Shown piece by piece: positions 22,126 to 33,987 of a stretch of DNA of 64,000 nucleotides. Source of the DNA: Cristatella mucedo (lineage: Eukaryota; Bryozoa; Phylactolaemata; Cristatellidae). The stretch covers positions 4,943,501 to 5,007,500 of the forward strand of contig WPIO01000023.1 of the NCBI GenBank assembly GCA_009760855.2, read 5' to 3'. Made by a program: the position numbers and the translations under genes. Positions within the stretch are counted from its first letter, which is position 1; each line of letters opens with the position of its first letter. Below the pieces are notes generated by a model. It was given only the letters and a program-made list of their open reading frames with translations. It was not told where the DNA came from and did not search any database.

Positions 22126-24259
22126 CCGACCCCGTAGTGGCCTTTTCCAACGTTATAGCCGCAACCAAAGTTAAATGCCTAGTTAGAACAGTCATCTGCA
22201 TCTGCAGAAGCACTAAGCATTAAGCATGCAATTTATGCATCACCTTTTTATTCTTTGAAATCTCCATGATGCATGACGGTATTACATTGTGCCCACGAGG
22301 ATTCATCAAGATTTTAAATTTCCAGCAAGCAATGCTAATAAGTCGTTTCAATGAGGTCCTTTAAATTATTGCTTCTCAAAATATGTGTGGTTTCTTCGAG
22401 CTTAGCTCCAACTGCGGCATTGAAATCTTGAACTATATTGAACAGTGTATATTCTTTGGCTGCACTGGAGCAAAATGGTATCCTTTAAAAATAGGCAGTT
22501 GCGTAAAAAATGCTTCCGTCACTAAGAAACTTCTCTCCTATGAAGGATCTTTTGCATATCAAAAGCAGCTTATTATTGTGCTTTGATGACTTTTCTTTAA
22601 AAAAATAAATTCTGAATTCTTTGTCTGTCATCGCAAAGCCATCATAAATCTCTAGGGAAATTATAACTGTTTTGGTAATGGATGCATAAGTAATTAGCTT
22701 ATGGCCCCTGCCTGAAAAATTGGGCAACAGTATTTCCTTCGGGTAGGAATCTTACCTGTGGTATTCACTGCAATCAGGTACTACTATTGAGGTGATAGCA
22801 ACATCAGAGATTGGGCCTTAAATGAGAGTGTAAAAATGTTAAAAAATCTTATGAAATTTTTATTCAAGCTATCATTGAATTTTTTTTTTAATTAATGGGC
22901 CTCGATACGCATCGTGACGACAGTAGCAAAAAATATGCCTGTAAAGACTTGCAACTCCAGCCGGAACGCGCCGGCAAGACATACACACCGAGAAGGCCAG
23001 AGGCATGTGTTTCCAGCAGCGCCAGCGGCTATCACAAACATGGTCGAACTCCACGAGTTTGGTTATTGCACCCTCCTTAGTGCTGCTGGCTCGATCATCT
23101 AATGATGCTCATCTTTATCAAAGTAAAGGATCAAAAATTAACATCAGTAGGTTTGGCCATAAATCGACATCTAAGGACCAACACCAAAGCATAAAGCCAT
23201 ACCCTCATCATCATCAATGTAGGACCACATAAGTTGACATTTGAGCAGAACAACAAAGCATCAAGCCTTATCATGAAATACTCATCCTCTTCAAAGGATT
23301 GGGCGATCGGTCGTGATTAAAGCGCCTAAACATGTACCAGCAAATGATCTTTTATCCTATTTGTGAGTGACTTCACATTTAACAGAAAGATTTTGGCTGC
23401 TGACTATACGCTTGTAAAATATAGGCCTTTCTAAACAATACATATATGTCTCTTGGGAGCAATGCTCAGTCACTCTTCATTGTTGGTGCAAAGGGAGTAA
23501 CAGGGAACCAGTGCTGAGGATAATTTAAATTGCCCATGCAGTTAGAAGTTTCAGCTAAGGAAGCTTCTGTTCCATATGATTTCCGAGCGCCGCAGAGAAC
23601 CATTTCTCTCCTTATGTGCTTTTTGTGCTAACCTGTGTTTAGTAAATGTTCATAAATGTTCATTCATCAATTTGTTCATAAATGTCAGTTTAATTCTGCT
23701 CGTAAAATCGCTGCAATATTTTATTTCTGATTTCGGTCTGATAAGTGTTGCTATACATATCCCATGTCATGGAGCTTTATTAGCAGAAAATAAATCTCCA
23801 GGACGTTTGATGACATATATAGCAATTACTTGTCCAAACTGGATCAGAAATAAACTACTGCAGTGATCTAAAAAGAGGGCTGAACTAATATTTTGAATTT
23901 CATGCTGACCCGTGAAGTATTGGCTGAGTTACGAAATTTACACGGCACACAGCTACACAGTAAACGAGGCTTTTCAAAAGTCACTAGCATGTACCTCAAC
24001 AAGCTGCAGACATGTATCTATCTCGATGTATTATCAACAAGTTGGGACTCAAGTCGTATATGATGCAGATATCGGTAACTTTATTCTTTTTGAATATTCT
24101 GCTTCCTGTTTACTTCCAGGTAAGAAATGTTATACTAATCTTTTTTAATGCTTTCATGTTATGTGGAAGTCTTCACAACTTCACACCTCATTTATAATAA
24201 TTTTGTGTTTTGATTGTTACCCAACAAATTATTCGATGGCTGGACCAATCTTCTCATTA

Positions 24260-24329
24260 TTTCTTGACATTTACTCTTAAAAAATATTGCTACAAAAGAC
24301 AAAAATTATTAAGGGTAAATGTCAAGAAA
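24260..24329. repeat. Hairpin with 21-bp stem
   Basis: 24260-24280 pairs with 24309-24329 at 20 of 21 positions; the single mismatch would be a G-U pair in RNA of the plus strand. The loop is 28 nt. Confidence 0.75.
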
Positions 24330-24609
24330 ATACTAAAAAAAATCCACAAGCATATGGCTCAACCAAGGTTAAAAAAAGTTGGGATACAAGTCGTAATAAA
24401 TGATTGAGAGACCGGTAAATTGTTTATGTTAAGACATGATAATTCCGGTTTAAACTTCAAAACGGTCTAAACCAGTTCCCATTTCTAATGTTTTTGTCTT
24501 TTTAAACGTACTCAAAAAAATTAATTGTTTAAAAAAATCGATTGTTGAACCAAAGTTGAACCGTCTCAGTGTTTTCTTGACAGTTAACCATCAAGGAGTT
24601 AAAGGTTAT

Positions 24610-24637
24610 AAACAAACGCAAAAGTTTGCGTTTGTTT
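24610..24637. repeat. Near-perfect palindrome
   Basis: The 13-bp arm AAACAAACGCAAA and its inverse TTTGCGTTTGTTT are separated by 2 nt. Confidence 0.85.
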
Positions 24638-25164
24638 AGCTTCAGCTGGACAATTTTTATTAGAGTTGGTAGTTTTCCATGCAAGTAATTCTGTTGTTGC
24701 ATACGCGAAACGGTTTAAGGAAACTTTACTTGCTTAGGCTATGAAAAGCTTTGTGGACGAAGTGCAGCGGTTTCGTTTCTCAAAAGATGTAGCACTTGGG
24801 CTGGATATCAACGTAAGACAATCATGCCACTTATGTGTTCTTGAGTTTCCGCACGAGAGAACTACCTACTGCCGACTTCTCTGACTAAATTAGGCGGCAT
24901 GAATGATGTGTATGCATTGATTTCTTCAAGATATAACGCTTAAACCTAAGATCCTGGATGAATGCGTCATTGTAAAGCCGTAGCGCTATAAAAATAAATA
25001 TACAAGAACTAATTAAATTTGAATTATTTGATTTATTTTAGTGGGCATAATGGTTTTATTTGGCTTTGGCTAGATTGGCAGTGGTTGAGTGACTTTGAAG
25101 AACCAGGAGTTATTTATTGTACACGTCTTACGATTTTATTAGTAGCTCTTCAGAGCCCAACAAC

Positions 25165-25630
25165 AGGCGAAGTTCTTGCACCGATCTACAAGGACATGGT
25201 CACGCCACTGCTTGGCTCCTCCGTACCTAGCTGAACTGTTGCACCAGTTTCTGCCTCCTCGTGCCCTCAGGTCCTCCTCTACGGACGATCAATCAGCCGT
25301 TCCGTTCCTTCCCTTAAGACCGCTGGCGACAGAAGCTTTTGCTCTGCAGGTCCTAGACTGCGGAACTCACTTCCACAAAATTTACGCAACGACGTTGTAT
25401 CTCTTGCTGTCGACTGCAGCACATCTTTTGCAGCCGTCCTGGGCTGCTTGCATGTTACTTTCACACTACGTAAACTGTTCTCATGCTTCGTTTCGTGAGA
25501 TGAAGCCTGTTGGCTGCCGAATGCATACCGAAAGCCGATTAGGCCTTGAGTCCGCTATAAAAAAAACTATCCTATAGAAAATACCCACGTCGTCTTTGTG
25601 GATTTACCAGACGAAGATAAATCACATAAA
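25165..25630 (+). mobile_element. LINE B 3-prime fragment
   Basis: PYLAELLHQF, then a shifted frame matching the LINE B end (GATGAAGCCTGTTGGCTGCC, then CGAAAGCCGATTAGGC). Diverged and 5-prime truncated. Confidence 0.85.
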
Positions 25631-25849
25631 AAACATTTCCTTTGACTCAATAATTGAAGATAGGGCGGCGATGTACCTCACACGTTATTTGTCATTTCCC
25701 TGCTTCGCTCTTCTAAGAACTTCGCGAACGATTCTTGCGACGCCATAGCTCGAGCTTGGCCAGTTCAACGAGAGTCAGCAGTGATGCAATTTCAAAAAAG
25801 CTAACGATCTGGCAAAAGCATACATAAATATAAACACAATTAATTTGTA

Positions 25850-25990
25850 TAGTCCCCTAGGAGAACTCAATCTCTTTTCAGTCGCTTCGCGAATGCCGCA
25901 GGACTCGAGCCGACGACCTCGATCGTCGAACGAACTCACCTCAACCTCGGTTAATAAAGGCGAGCGCCTTAGCCTCCGACCAATACATAG
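25850..25990 (-). mobile_element. SINE-2 copy
   Basis: On the minus strand a tRNA-like head (GGCTAAGGCGCTCGCC) leads through CGATCGAGGTCGTCGGCTC and B-box-like GGCTCGAGTCC into GCGAAGCGACTGAAAAGAGA, the LINE A-type tail. Confidence 0.75.
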
Positions 25991-26314
25991 AGACAAAAAG
26001 CCGAGTGAACCCTGGCTCTCCACAGCGATTGACAGTCGCTGACATTTGACGTGCCGAGCTCTCCGTCTGTGCCGCCAACGAGCGCCCTCTACAGTCGAAT
26101 GTTGCGAAACTGCTCCAAGTTTGTATACATACAGGGTGGAGATCTTCGATAAGGCATTCGGCTTTAGAAGGGCCCGGCCCCCGAAGGGCAGCAGAGTGGC
26201 AAGAGTTGACCAACACATTTCGTCAACCCATTGTGAGCGAGCGGCTTCGTTGAGAGGGGGGCAGAGGCACGTGACCTCAATACTGACGCTACTTTCGAGA
26301 CTTCAGGGACACTT
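25991..26314. other. Unassigned stretch
   Basis: GC-moderate with overlapping open frames; no recognised feature. Confidence 0.35.
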
Positions 26315-27310
26315 AAGTAATAATAATAATAATAATAATAATATTGCACTTGATAAAGCACCCTCAGAGAACTTAATCTCTTTCTAGGCGCTTACATTTG
26401 CTGCAAAGGGAAATGCAATCGAATAGTAAGTAAAATCATGCTTGAAAAACAAACGAAATGAATAATATGGTTAGGGGTGACATGCACAGGGTCAGCATGC
26501 AAATGTGGTTAGTGGCAGCATGCACAGTGTCAGCACGCATAAGCACATGAAGGACGAATCACAGGGACCCACTAAATGCTGTCCTAAATAGGTGTGTTTT
26601 TAAGTTTCTTTTAAATGTGGTCAGGTCATGGGATGTTCTTGTAGTTTGACTGTATGCCGGCTCCTCTAATGAGCCTGTGATGTGGCATGGACACAGGCCG
26701 GTAACCGCTGGTGGCCAGATGGTGGATTCACCATCAGGATCGGCCGCTGCACAGTTGTGGTCCTCGATGAATCATCGGGGTCAACCGGAGGAGTGGAAGG
26801 AGACTCTAGTGTGAGAAGGGGGCGAAGGCAGTCGCACGTCTTGCTGCTCCGTGCCTTGTACAATAAACCGTTAGCATTGTTCTGGGCCAGCGTTCTGTAT
26901 GCCGAACCACAGTTCTGACGCAGGTCGGGAGGGAGTTCCAGGCTTTGGGAACATACGAGCTGAATGCACGGTCTCCAAAGGATTTAAGGTTTGTACGAGG
27001 TATTTCCAGACTGTTGGATTCCGAAAAACGGGTGGTACGATGCTTGGCCTGATGGGGTAGTATATCTGAAAGATAGGCTAGAGCCATAGAATGAAGAGAC
27101 CTAAAAGTGAGCGACAAAACCTTGAAGTCAATCCGTTGCCTCACTGGTAGCCAGTGCAGGTCGGCGAGAAGTGGAGTAATGTGGCAACTGCGACGCTCAC
27201 GACAGATAAGCCTAGCTGCAGAGTTTTGCACTAGCTGCAATCGCCTGATCGCACATGCTGGTAGGCCAGTGAGCAGTGAATTGCAGAAGTCGAGATGGGA
27301 TGTCAGCCCT
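26315..27310 (-). mobile_element. LINE A fragment interrupted by a solo LTR
   Basis: Minus-strand order: reverse transcriptase C-terminus (LQLVQNSAARLICRERRSCH, then LADLHWLPVRQRIDFKVLSL), stop, 3-prime untranslated region and (ATT)n tail. The copy at 54885-55660 provides the uninterrupted reference and shows the LTR at 26640-26911 is an insertion. Confidence 0.92.
26640..26911 (+). mobile_element. Solo LTR, family 1, with 5-bp duplication GTTCT
   Basis: Starts TGTAGTTTGAC, ends GAACCACA, and is flanked by GTTCT at 26635-26639 and 26912-26916. An AATAAA signal lies at about 26869. It shares its 5-prime end (TGTATGCCGGCTCCTCT) and one 92-bp unit with the LTR at 9151-9546. No internal retrotransposon sequence is present. 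Confidence 0.9.
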
Positions 27311-27855
<545 letters not shown>

Positions 27856-28554
27856 CGTTGTGCCTGTCTCCACATCTCGTTGTCTTGTGGTTCTCACTCG
27901 CCGTTTTTTTCTGCCTATCTCTCACTCTGTTTCTGTCAACCCGCCCGATTGCATGCAGCGGACCCAATGCGGTCAAAAGTCCCAAAGCATCGCAGCTTGA
28001 TCGTGCACATCTTTAACAGGCGGCATGGATGGGGCCAATCATATCAACTAACAATCTACAGAAAGCAGTCGAGCCATTGAAGGCCTAAGATTACAAGTAG
28101 CAGAAAACGACATTTCGTCGTCGTCAGAGAGTAGTTCTTTAGGCTGTCTCGTGGATAAACCTTTGCATCACTTCTTACCGGCACACGAGTTCTACGCTGG
28201 CTGCAAAATGGAGCAAAACGCCTCGGACGGAAATTAAGCTCGAGATGTCAGTTTCGCGGAAAGGGACCGCGCCATTGTGACGGACCCACGGTAATGAGCT
28301 GGCACCGAGGTCCCGTCGTAGTCAGGTCAGTGCATCGTAGTCTAGCAACTTTGACCAAGCCCAAACCATCTCTGCAGCCTTGCTTGTCCGGTTCGGCACT
28401 GGAAAAAGCCTTCACTCAGTATTTGGTGCAAAATTTTTCAGCGAACATCGGACGCAGACGAGCATGCCGGCCAGCGGCATTACAATCTATTCGTTCGCAC
28501 GGAGACGGAATCCACCTATCCGAGCTCAGCTGACAGCTAGGAGCAGGAGTATGA
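27856..28554. other. Unassigned stretch
   Basis: No supported gene. Moderate GC. Confidence 0.35.
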
Positions 28555-28862
28555 ACTGCTGCACCGGTTCAAGCCTCCTTGCGCCCTCAGGTCCTGTACG
28601 GACAATAAATAAGCTGTTCCATTCCCCTGCTTAAAGACTGTTGGCGACAGAAGCTTTAGCTCTGCAGGTCCTAGACTGTGAAACTTCCTTCCACTCCTTG
28701 TGATTCTTACGCAACAACTACTCTCCTGCTGCCGACTATGGCACATCCTTTCCAGCGGTCCTGAGTTGCTACTTCCATGCTACTCACTACCTCAACTGCT
28801 CTCCTGCGTAATACCCATATAGTCTTTGTGGAGTTACAGACGGAGGAACATACATACAATAT
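28555..28862 (+). mobile_element. LINE B 3-prime fragment with internal deletion
   Basis: GGCGACAGAAGCTTTAGCTC, GCAGGTCCTAGACTGTG and TACTCACTACCTCAACTGCT match the other LINE B copies. The segment between CTCTCCT and GCGTAATACCC is deleted relative to 21930-22060. Confidence 0.82.
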
Positions 28863-28950
28863 TATGATAAAAACAATACATTTGTATTGTGCCCACAGAT
28901 AACTGAATCTCTTTCCAGGCACTTTACAGATGCTGCATAGAAAGCATTAG
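28863..28950 (-). mobile_element. LINE A-type tail fragment
   Basis: GATAACTGAATCTCTTTCC and GGCACTTTACAGATGC are the inverse of the LINE A tail. Confidence 0.75.
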
Positions 28951-29164
28951 TATAACCACCGGTTTCATCTTTCGAGTCGTAGAGCAGGGTCGGCGATCTG
29001 TAGCTACGTCAGGCGCTCGCTGCGCACAGAATGCAATTGGGTGGAGACAAAGTCAGCACGTGCAGTCCACGCCCGACGGCCAGTGACACATGCACTGCCG
29101 TTACTTGCTATTGTCTTTCTATTCAACGAGTTTTTTCTCGGAGTCAAAATGTGGATGCCTTGAG

Positions 29165-29202
29165 TAAATAAAGAACTGAACGAAAACTGAAACTGAAAAA
29201 CT
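29165..29202 (+). mobile_element. Possible 3-prime end of another retroelement
   Basis: AATAAAGAACTGAACG is followed by AACTGAAACTGAA repeats. Such ACTGAA-type tails are common at the ends of non-LTR retrotransposons. No coding part was recognised upstream. Confidence 0.4.
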
Positions 29203-29249
29203 TAACACTGAGCTGTCAATATCTGCCAGGTTTACCGTCGGCACTTTAC

Positions 29250-29515
29250 CAAACACCGACTGACCGATGCCTGAGAACACGAGCTGACCGGACAGCAAAC
29301 AGCGAAGTGGAAACGTCAAGGCAATAACAAGCACAAAGAATCTCTCATCGCGAATGTCTAGCGGACACGCTGAGCGCCCGCCCCATTCATGGTGGGAATC
29401 ATAATGCTGTTTATCCCTCAAATTTTCGCTGAGTTTCGCCATTGCCGCCAGCGATCGAAGGAGCTGCCACTCTGGCATGTCCGACTGCCGCCGGGAAAAG
29501 CCGCCGCTGGAGCAG
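29250..29515 (-). CDS. Candidate downstream exon, uncertain
   Basis: An acceptor-like CTTTGACCTGCAG precedes 29515 on the minus strand and a donor-like TTTG/GTAAAG follows 29250. One frame is open throughout and reads naturally (SDMPEWQLLRSLAAMAKLSE, later a hydrophobic RFFVLVIALTF stretch). It needs two bases from a preceding exon. The last exon of the model above it ends in a stop, so this would require an alternative donor there or a separate gene. I cannot confirm it. Confidence 0.2.
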
Positions 29516-30291
29516 CTGCAGGTCAAAGCGGGCATCGCCAAGCATTACACTGGCCAAACCCTGACTCTTCAATAACGAGCTATGCCCTAAGCAGCGGAAC
29601 GGCCTTCGGTCGACGTGTGCAATGTGCATTTCGGCACGCACGAAGCAGCAGCTGCCCGGCGAAGAACGAATAATTGTATTTGAAAAATAGTTCAACAATC
29701 TTTTGATGCGAAGGTATCTCTTGTCACGTCCGACGGAACAGAGCACCGGCAGACCACCATTGCCGACTGAGGAGCCGCGCAGCAAAGCCGATAAGCTGAC
29801 ATATTCCGCGATCGAAAAGCAGGACAGCACCAACTAGTGGCAGGCAGCCTGGTCCAACTAAATCTCGGACGCCTGCGATTTCCATCGTTGGTCCACTCCC
29901 GTCATTGGTCCTCAACATGTCCAGTGAGGACTATGCAGAATCTTTTAAAAGGCACTCACAAAAAAATTGCCCCTGAAATAACGAGCCGACCACAATGACG
30001 TTTGGAGTCAAAGTAAGCCGAAGTCCGTCGGTTGCCACCGCCGGTACATCTCTCGGACCACCCGCACGGATCCGTGGTGACTATTCGGCACTGACAACTT
30101 ACATGAAAGGAAAGACCTGTGTAAAAAAAAAAAGCAACGATCGCATGGATATCAAATGGGCTTCGAAATGCAGCGTCTGGGCGGCCTGGGTGACTGCGAC
30201 ACCGCCACTCGCCAGCCGACCAGCAGGAGTCGACCGTGGAGGAGACTATCGACGTCCTAAAGCACGACGACTATCACAGGACGGCAGCCGA

Positions 30292-30789
30292 TCATCGCCC
30301 GCTGTCTTCTCGTCTGCAGCCTCTGTCTGCAGCGGTCTGGCTGGCCATCGGCATGACTCCCACCGCCGACTTGGAGCCGCAGGCCTTGCTTCGACTGAGC
30401 CAGTAGTGCAGCAGCCCGATGCTCTTGTGGAGAGCTCGCAGCTCCACCATTCGGCAAGCTTCGGCGGCTGACGAGCAGTCCAGGGCAAGCAAACTGAACT
30501 CGGACGCCACGAGGGAGCGCAGCCGCTGATGCTCGCCGGAAGTGGCGTACGACAGTGGCAGTCTCACTACGTCCCGCACGACGAGCGTGAACTCGTCCAC
30601 GGTGCATGTCGGGAAGAGTGCCCTGGCCGCGTGCCGCAGGGGCACCCACCACTCCCACTCGCACGGGTGGCTCCTGCGGACGCAGGGCACGAACGATCCG
30701 CCCAGCGGCCGGAGCTCTACGGCTGGCGATGGCTCATCGTGCTTTTCGGCTGCCACTGCTCTACGAGGCACAACGTCTTCCAGGTGGAC
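30292..30789 (-). CDS. Unrecognised gene, exon 5 (last in this model)
   Basis: Codes for residues 627-791 of the model and ends at TGA (30294-30292). The acceptor is TTCTGCATTCTGTTCCAAG, with AG at 30791-30790. It is weaker than those of the other exons, but the obvious alternatives nearby (after GCTCATAG or GAGCCAG) give early stops in the required phase. The protein is Trp- and Leu-rich: CEWEWWVPLRHAARALFP, then LVVRDVVRLPLSY, then HKSIGLLHYWLSRSK. Third codon positions are mostly G or C, as in exons 2 and 4. The tail after SKSAVGV reads like read-through, so a donor at GGCG/GTGGGA and further exons are possible. Function unknown. Confidence 0.5.
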   Translation of the reverse strand, partial: VHLEDVVPRRAVAAEKHDEPSPAVELRPLGGSFVPCVRRSHPCEWEWWVPLRHAARALFPTCTVDEFTLVVRDVVRLPLSYATSGEHQRLRSLVASEFSLLALDCSSAAEACRMVELRALHKSIGLLHYWLSRSKACGSKSAVGVMPMASQTAADRGCRREDSGR

Positions 30790-30977
30790 CTTGGAACAGA
30801 ATGCAGAAGCTGGCTCTGTGGCTCTGTGTTCGCAGACGCCGGCGGCAGCTATGAGCAAAACGCAGAAATGCAGAGGCCAGCAGCGACGTTGGCCCACCTG
30901 CCTCAGGATCGATAGCAAGGACATAAAACATCTTTTCCTAGACACTCCAGTCACGAAAAGAGTCGACAGAGTCGACT

Positions 30978-31713
30978 GCCTACTTTTAGCTACATAACAT
31001 TGCTAACATTAGGTCTTGTTAAGATAATGAAAACAAATCTAAATTTGTCCATGCATTTGTGACATTCCGCCTTGACTTCTGTAACTAACTGCTTGCTAGC
31101 CTACCGGCCTGTGCAATCAGGCATTTACAGTTGGTGCAAAACTCTGCAGCTAGGCTTGTCTGTCGTGAGCTTCGCAGTTGACACATCTCACCACTTCTCG
31201 CCGACCTGCACTGGCTCCCAGTCCAGCAACGCATCGACTTCAAGGTTTCGCCGCTCAATTTCAGGTCCCTTCATTCTTTGGCTCCAGCCTGTCTATCAGA
31301 TATACTACCCCCAACAGGCTAAGCATTTTACCACCAGCTTTTCATAATCTAATTGTTTACCTATACCTCGTACGAACCTCAAATCCCTTTGAGACCGTGT
31401 CTTTAGTTCGTATGCTCCCAGAGCATTAAAAAAGAAACTAAAAATGCATTTATCTATCAAAGCATTTAGTGGGCCCCTGTGATTCGACCTGTATGTGCTT
31501 ATGCTGAGACTGTGCATGCTGGCAACTAACCGTACTTGCATGCTGACCCTGTGCATGTCACCCCTAACCATGTTATTCTTGTTGTTTATCGAGCATGCTA
31601 CTACCACTAACCATTCGATCGTGCTTCCTTTGCAATAAATTCAAAGTGCCCAGAAAGAGATTGAGTTCTCTGAGGGTACTACATCAAATGCGTATCATCG
31701 TTATTATTACAAA
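30978..31713 (+). mobile_element. LINE A fragment
   Basis: Carries the same C-terminal reverse transcriptase segment in broken frames (SPTCTGSQSSNAST frame; CLACWG on the opposite strand), the 3-prime untranslated region CATGTCACCCCTAACCATG, and a degraded tail. It lies in opposite orientation to the host exons. Confidence 0.85.
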
Positions 31714-32079
31714 TATTTAAGGATAATTTTAGCATGCACCAATGTCGCAAGCCTTTGCTGGTGCTTCGCGAATGGCTGTGAAACCTAGTCGTCTGAAAAG
31801 AAACCTAGTCGTCTGAAACTAGGCAGCCCAGCAGCTCGTTGTGCTCGGTGGCAGACGGTGGCCTGTTGATCGGCAGTGCAGCTTGCTAACCAGCTACAAA
31901 TGAATGTAACGTGATCCAAATGAGCACATCCGTTGAGCTATTACACGCTCACTTAAGAAGGGTCGATTGTCCTCAGGCCTGACACTGGAGCAGCTACTAG
32001 GTAACAAACACAGAGACGCGTCAGTCCGACCCTTGGGAAAACACGGTGACACCACAGCCAGCTGGCGCCCTCCACATAC
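31714..32079. other. Intron sequence
   Basis: Intron 4 of the gene model continues here; nothing else is visible. Confidence 0.4.
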
Positions 32080-32791
32080 CTTGGCTTTGGCAGCAGTGCC
32101 CAGCACGAACCCATACACCCGATCGTAGACGGCGAACAGGGTGACACCCCATGCTTCCATGTTGTCCAGGCCATGGAGAATGTCGCATTTGACATTGGAC
32201 CAGGCAGCTACGCACGACATCAGATAGGTCTTGGTGTGCGCCACACTTTGGTAGGCCGCGCTGGGCAGCAGAGGCGGATGCAGTCCCTGTGCAGTCAGCG
32301 CCACGACGACAACACTTCTCACGAAGGCAAAGTTTTCGAGAGCCGCCGGCGTGTGCGCGTTGAACAGCCCGCCGGCCAGGAAGCTGAGCAGGTTGTGCGT
32401 GCGCATGCCCAGCAGCACGGTCGACATGGCGTAGTGCAGCAGCGCCTGGAGCCGCTTGGGGATGTCGTGCTCCTTGGCCACCCAGAATGCCGGCTTTGAG
32501 AGCATGTCCGTAACGATGAACCGGCACTGGCTTCTCAATAGCTTATCCACGCCAGTCAGCTTGTCGATGAGACACATCTGCCGCCGAAGCGCCTCGAAGA
32601 TGCGCTGCTGGACGTGCACGAACCATGCGATCAGACGCAAGACGTCGGGGTCGCAGGCGCCACCTCGATCGTCTCGTACGACGGGCTGCAGATCGGGAAA
32701 GTGCGCCACAAGGGAATCGACGATGGCCACCGTGTCCGGATCCTGGTCCGAGCTGCCTGCCATGCTTATCTCCTCCTCAGTCGGCGATCGG
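32080..32791 (-). CDS. Unrecognised gene, exon 4
   Basis: The acceptor CCGTTCCTTGCAG lies just before 32791 and the donor AAG/GTATGT just after 32080; both are strong. The exon completes a codon with its first base and ends on a codon boundary (residues 389-626). It is helical and hydrophobic: VAIVDSLVAHFPDL, WFVHVQQRIFEALRRQM, KRLQALLHYAMSTVLLGMRT, then AYQSVAHTKTYLMSCVAAW and WGVTLFAVYDRVYGFVLG. I see no catalytic motif and no convincing signal peptide. A well-placed ATG at 32763 (AAGCATGG) would let this exon begin a separate gene. I do not recognise the family. Confidence 0.72.
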
Positions 32792-33289
32792 CTGCAAGGA
32801 ACGGTGCCGGAGGTTAGAAACGAGACATATGTCACGTGAACGTGAACCTCGGAGCTAAGCGGCCCTAGCCGGACCTGCAAGCAGACGTATCTCAAACAGC
32901 AGCAATGGTGCCACGGATTGGCAAGTAGCCCCGGCAAACTTCCTCATACATGCGACTCACGAGACGCACGAGCTCGACCAGAAGACAGAGACACCTACCT
33001 GCACTGCTACCGTATAGGCATGGCTGAGTGCTGCTCAGGACATGAGTTGTACCACTCAGACCACCAGAGCAGCAGCAACGGCAGCTGCAGAGCTGAGAGC
33101 TCTCAGCGAGAAAGCCTACATCCTGCACAATTCTACGACACTCGTTTCTCCAACCACTCTTTCCCCCAGAAGAGTGCAGTTAGATTTTCGTGACCAACTT
33201 CAATGGCATGAAATATTGAGACAGAACAGTCCACTAATGATAACGGCAATGGTTTAAAATGCTCTACACAAAATGCTATGCTAATATAA
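32792..33289. other. Intron sequence
   Basis: Part of the intron between exons 3 and 4. A small open frame on the plus strand is not supported as coding. Confidence 0.4.
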
Positions 33290-33345
33290 TTCATTTTTTA
33301 ATTAGCATCCTAAGAGAACTGAATCTCTCCAGGTACCTCATACAT
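33290..33345 (-). mobile_element. LINE A-type tail fragment
   Basis: AGAGAACTGAATCTCTCCAGG is the inverse of the tail consensus. Confidence 0.65.
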
Positions 33346-33437
33346 ACATGCCGGAGAGCCCACAACCTTGGTTGTCAATGGCAAGCACCCTAACCTTGGT
33401 CGTTAAAGAAGAGCACCTTAATCCCAGTGCCAAACTC

Positions 33438-33525
33438 ATAATAATAATAGTTATATTACATTCCTACAGTCCCATAGCAGACCTGAATCTCTTTCTACGC
33501 ACCTTACATATGCTATTGAAGAAAG
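33438..33525 (-). mobile_element. LINE A-type tail fragment
   Basis: An AATAATAATAG run followed by GACCTGAATCTCTTTCTACG and TTACATATGCT, the inverse tail. Confidence 0.75.
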
Positions 33526-33987
33526 CAGTATTGATGCCTCAATGAGTACATTAGAACTGGTGAACCTGGTGAACAAAGGACTAGTTCTGTTGGCCATATC
33601 TTCTACTTACTAAACCTATAATAAACACCAAACGGGGAGGGCTATGCAAACTTTATTCACACCCTTCATCAATCAACCAGTGGCCAGTTAATAACATCAA
33701 GAACCTTGACAAAAATGGCTGCCTGGTCTCATCTGGCTAGTCGTTCCTTTCTCCGATTCATCTTGATTCATTCAGCAAGCTTTGGCTGCGAGTGAAGCAA
33801 GGGCAAACCGTAGGCTTCTGTTTTAAAAGTTTAACAGCCACAGATCTGATTTAGCTTTTTTAAAGTGGACCTGTGACTTTTAGTACCAAATTTCAAAAAA
33901 TGACAACAATCTATGGTCTGTCAAAATCAGCAAGATGCTGGTAGCGGAAGATTACGTCTAGTTCTTATCACAGCTTAGTGTTAGTCA
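33526..33987. other. Unassigned intronic stretch
   Basis: No supported feature. Confidence 0.35.

Larger units (their letters stand above)
22126..25160. other. Unassigned 3-kb AT-rich stretch with two palindromes
   Basis: No gene is supported. The hairpin at 24260-24329 and the palindrome at 24610-24637 are listed separately. A short direct repeat (AAGTTGGGA(C/T)(T/A)CAAGTCGTA) occurs at about 24040 and 24378, which may mark an unrecognised mobile element between them. Confidence 0.35.

Noticed and set aside
29389-29833. Overlapping frames on both strands near 29.4-29.8 kb
   Set aside because: None is clearly coding; one minus-strand segment is kept only as a low-confidence exon candidate.
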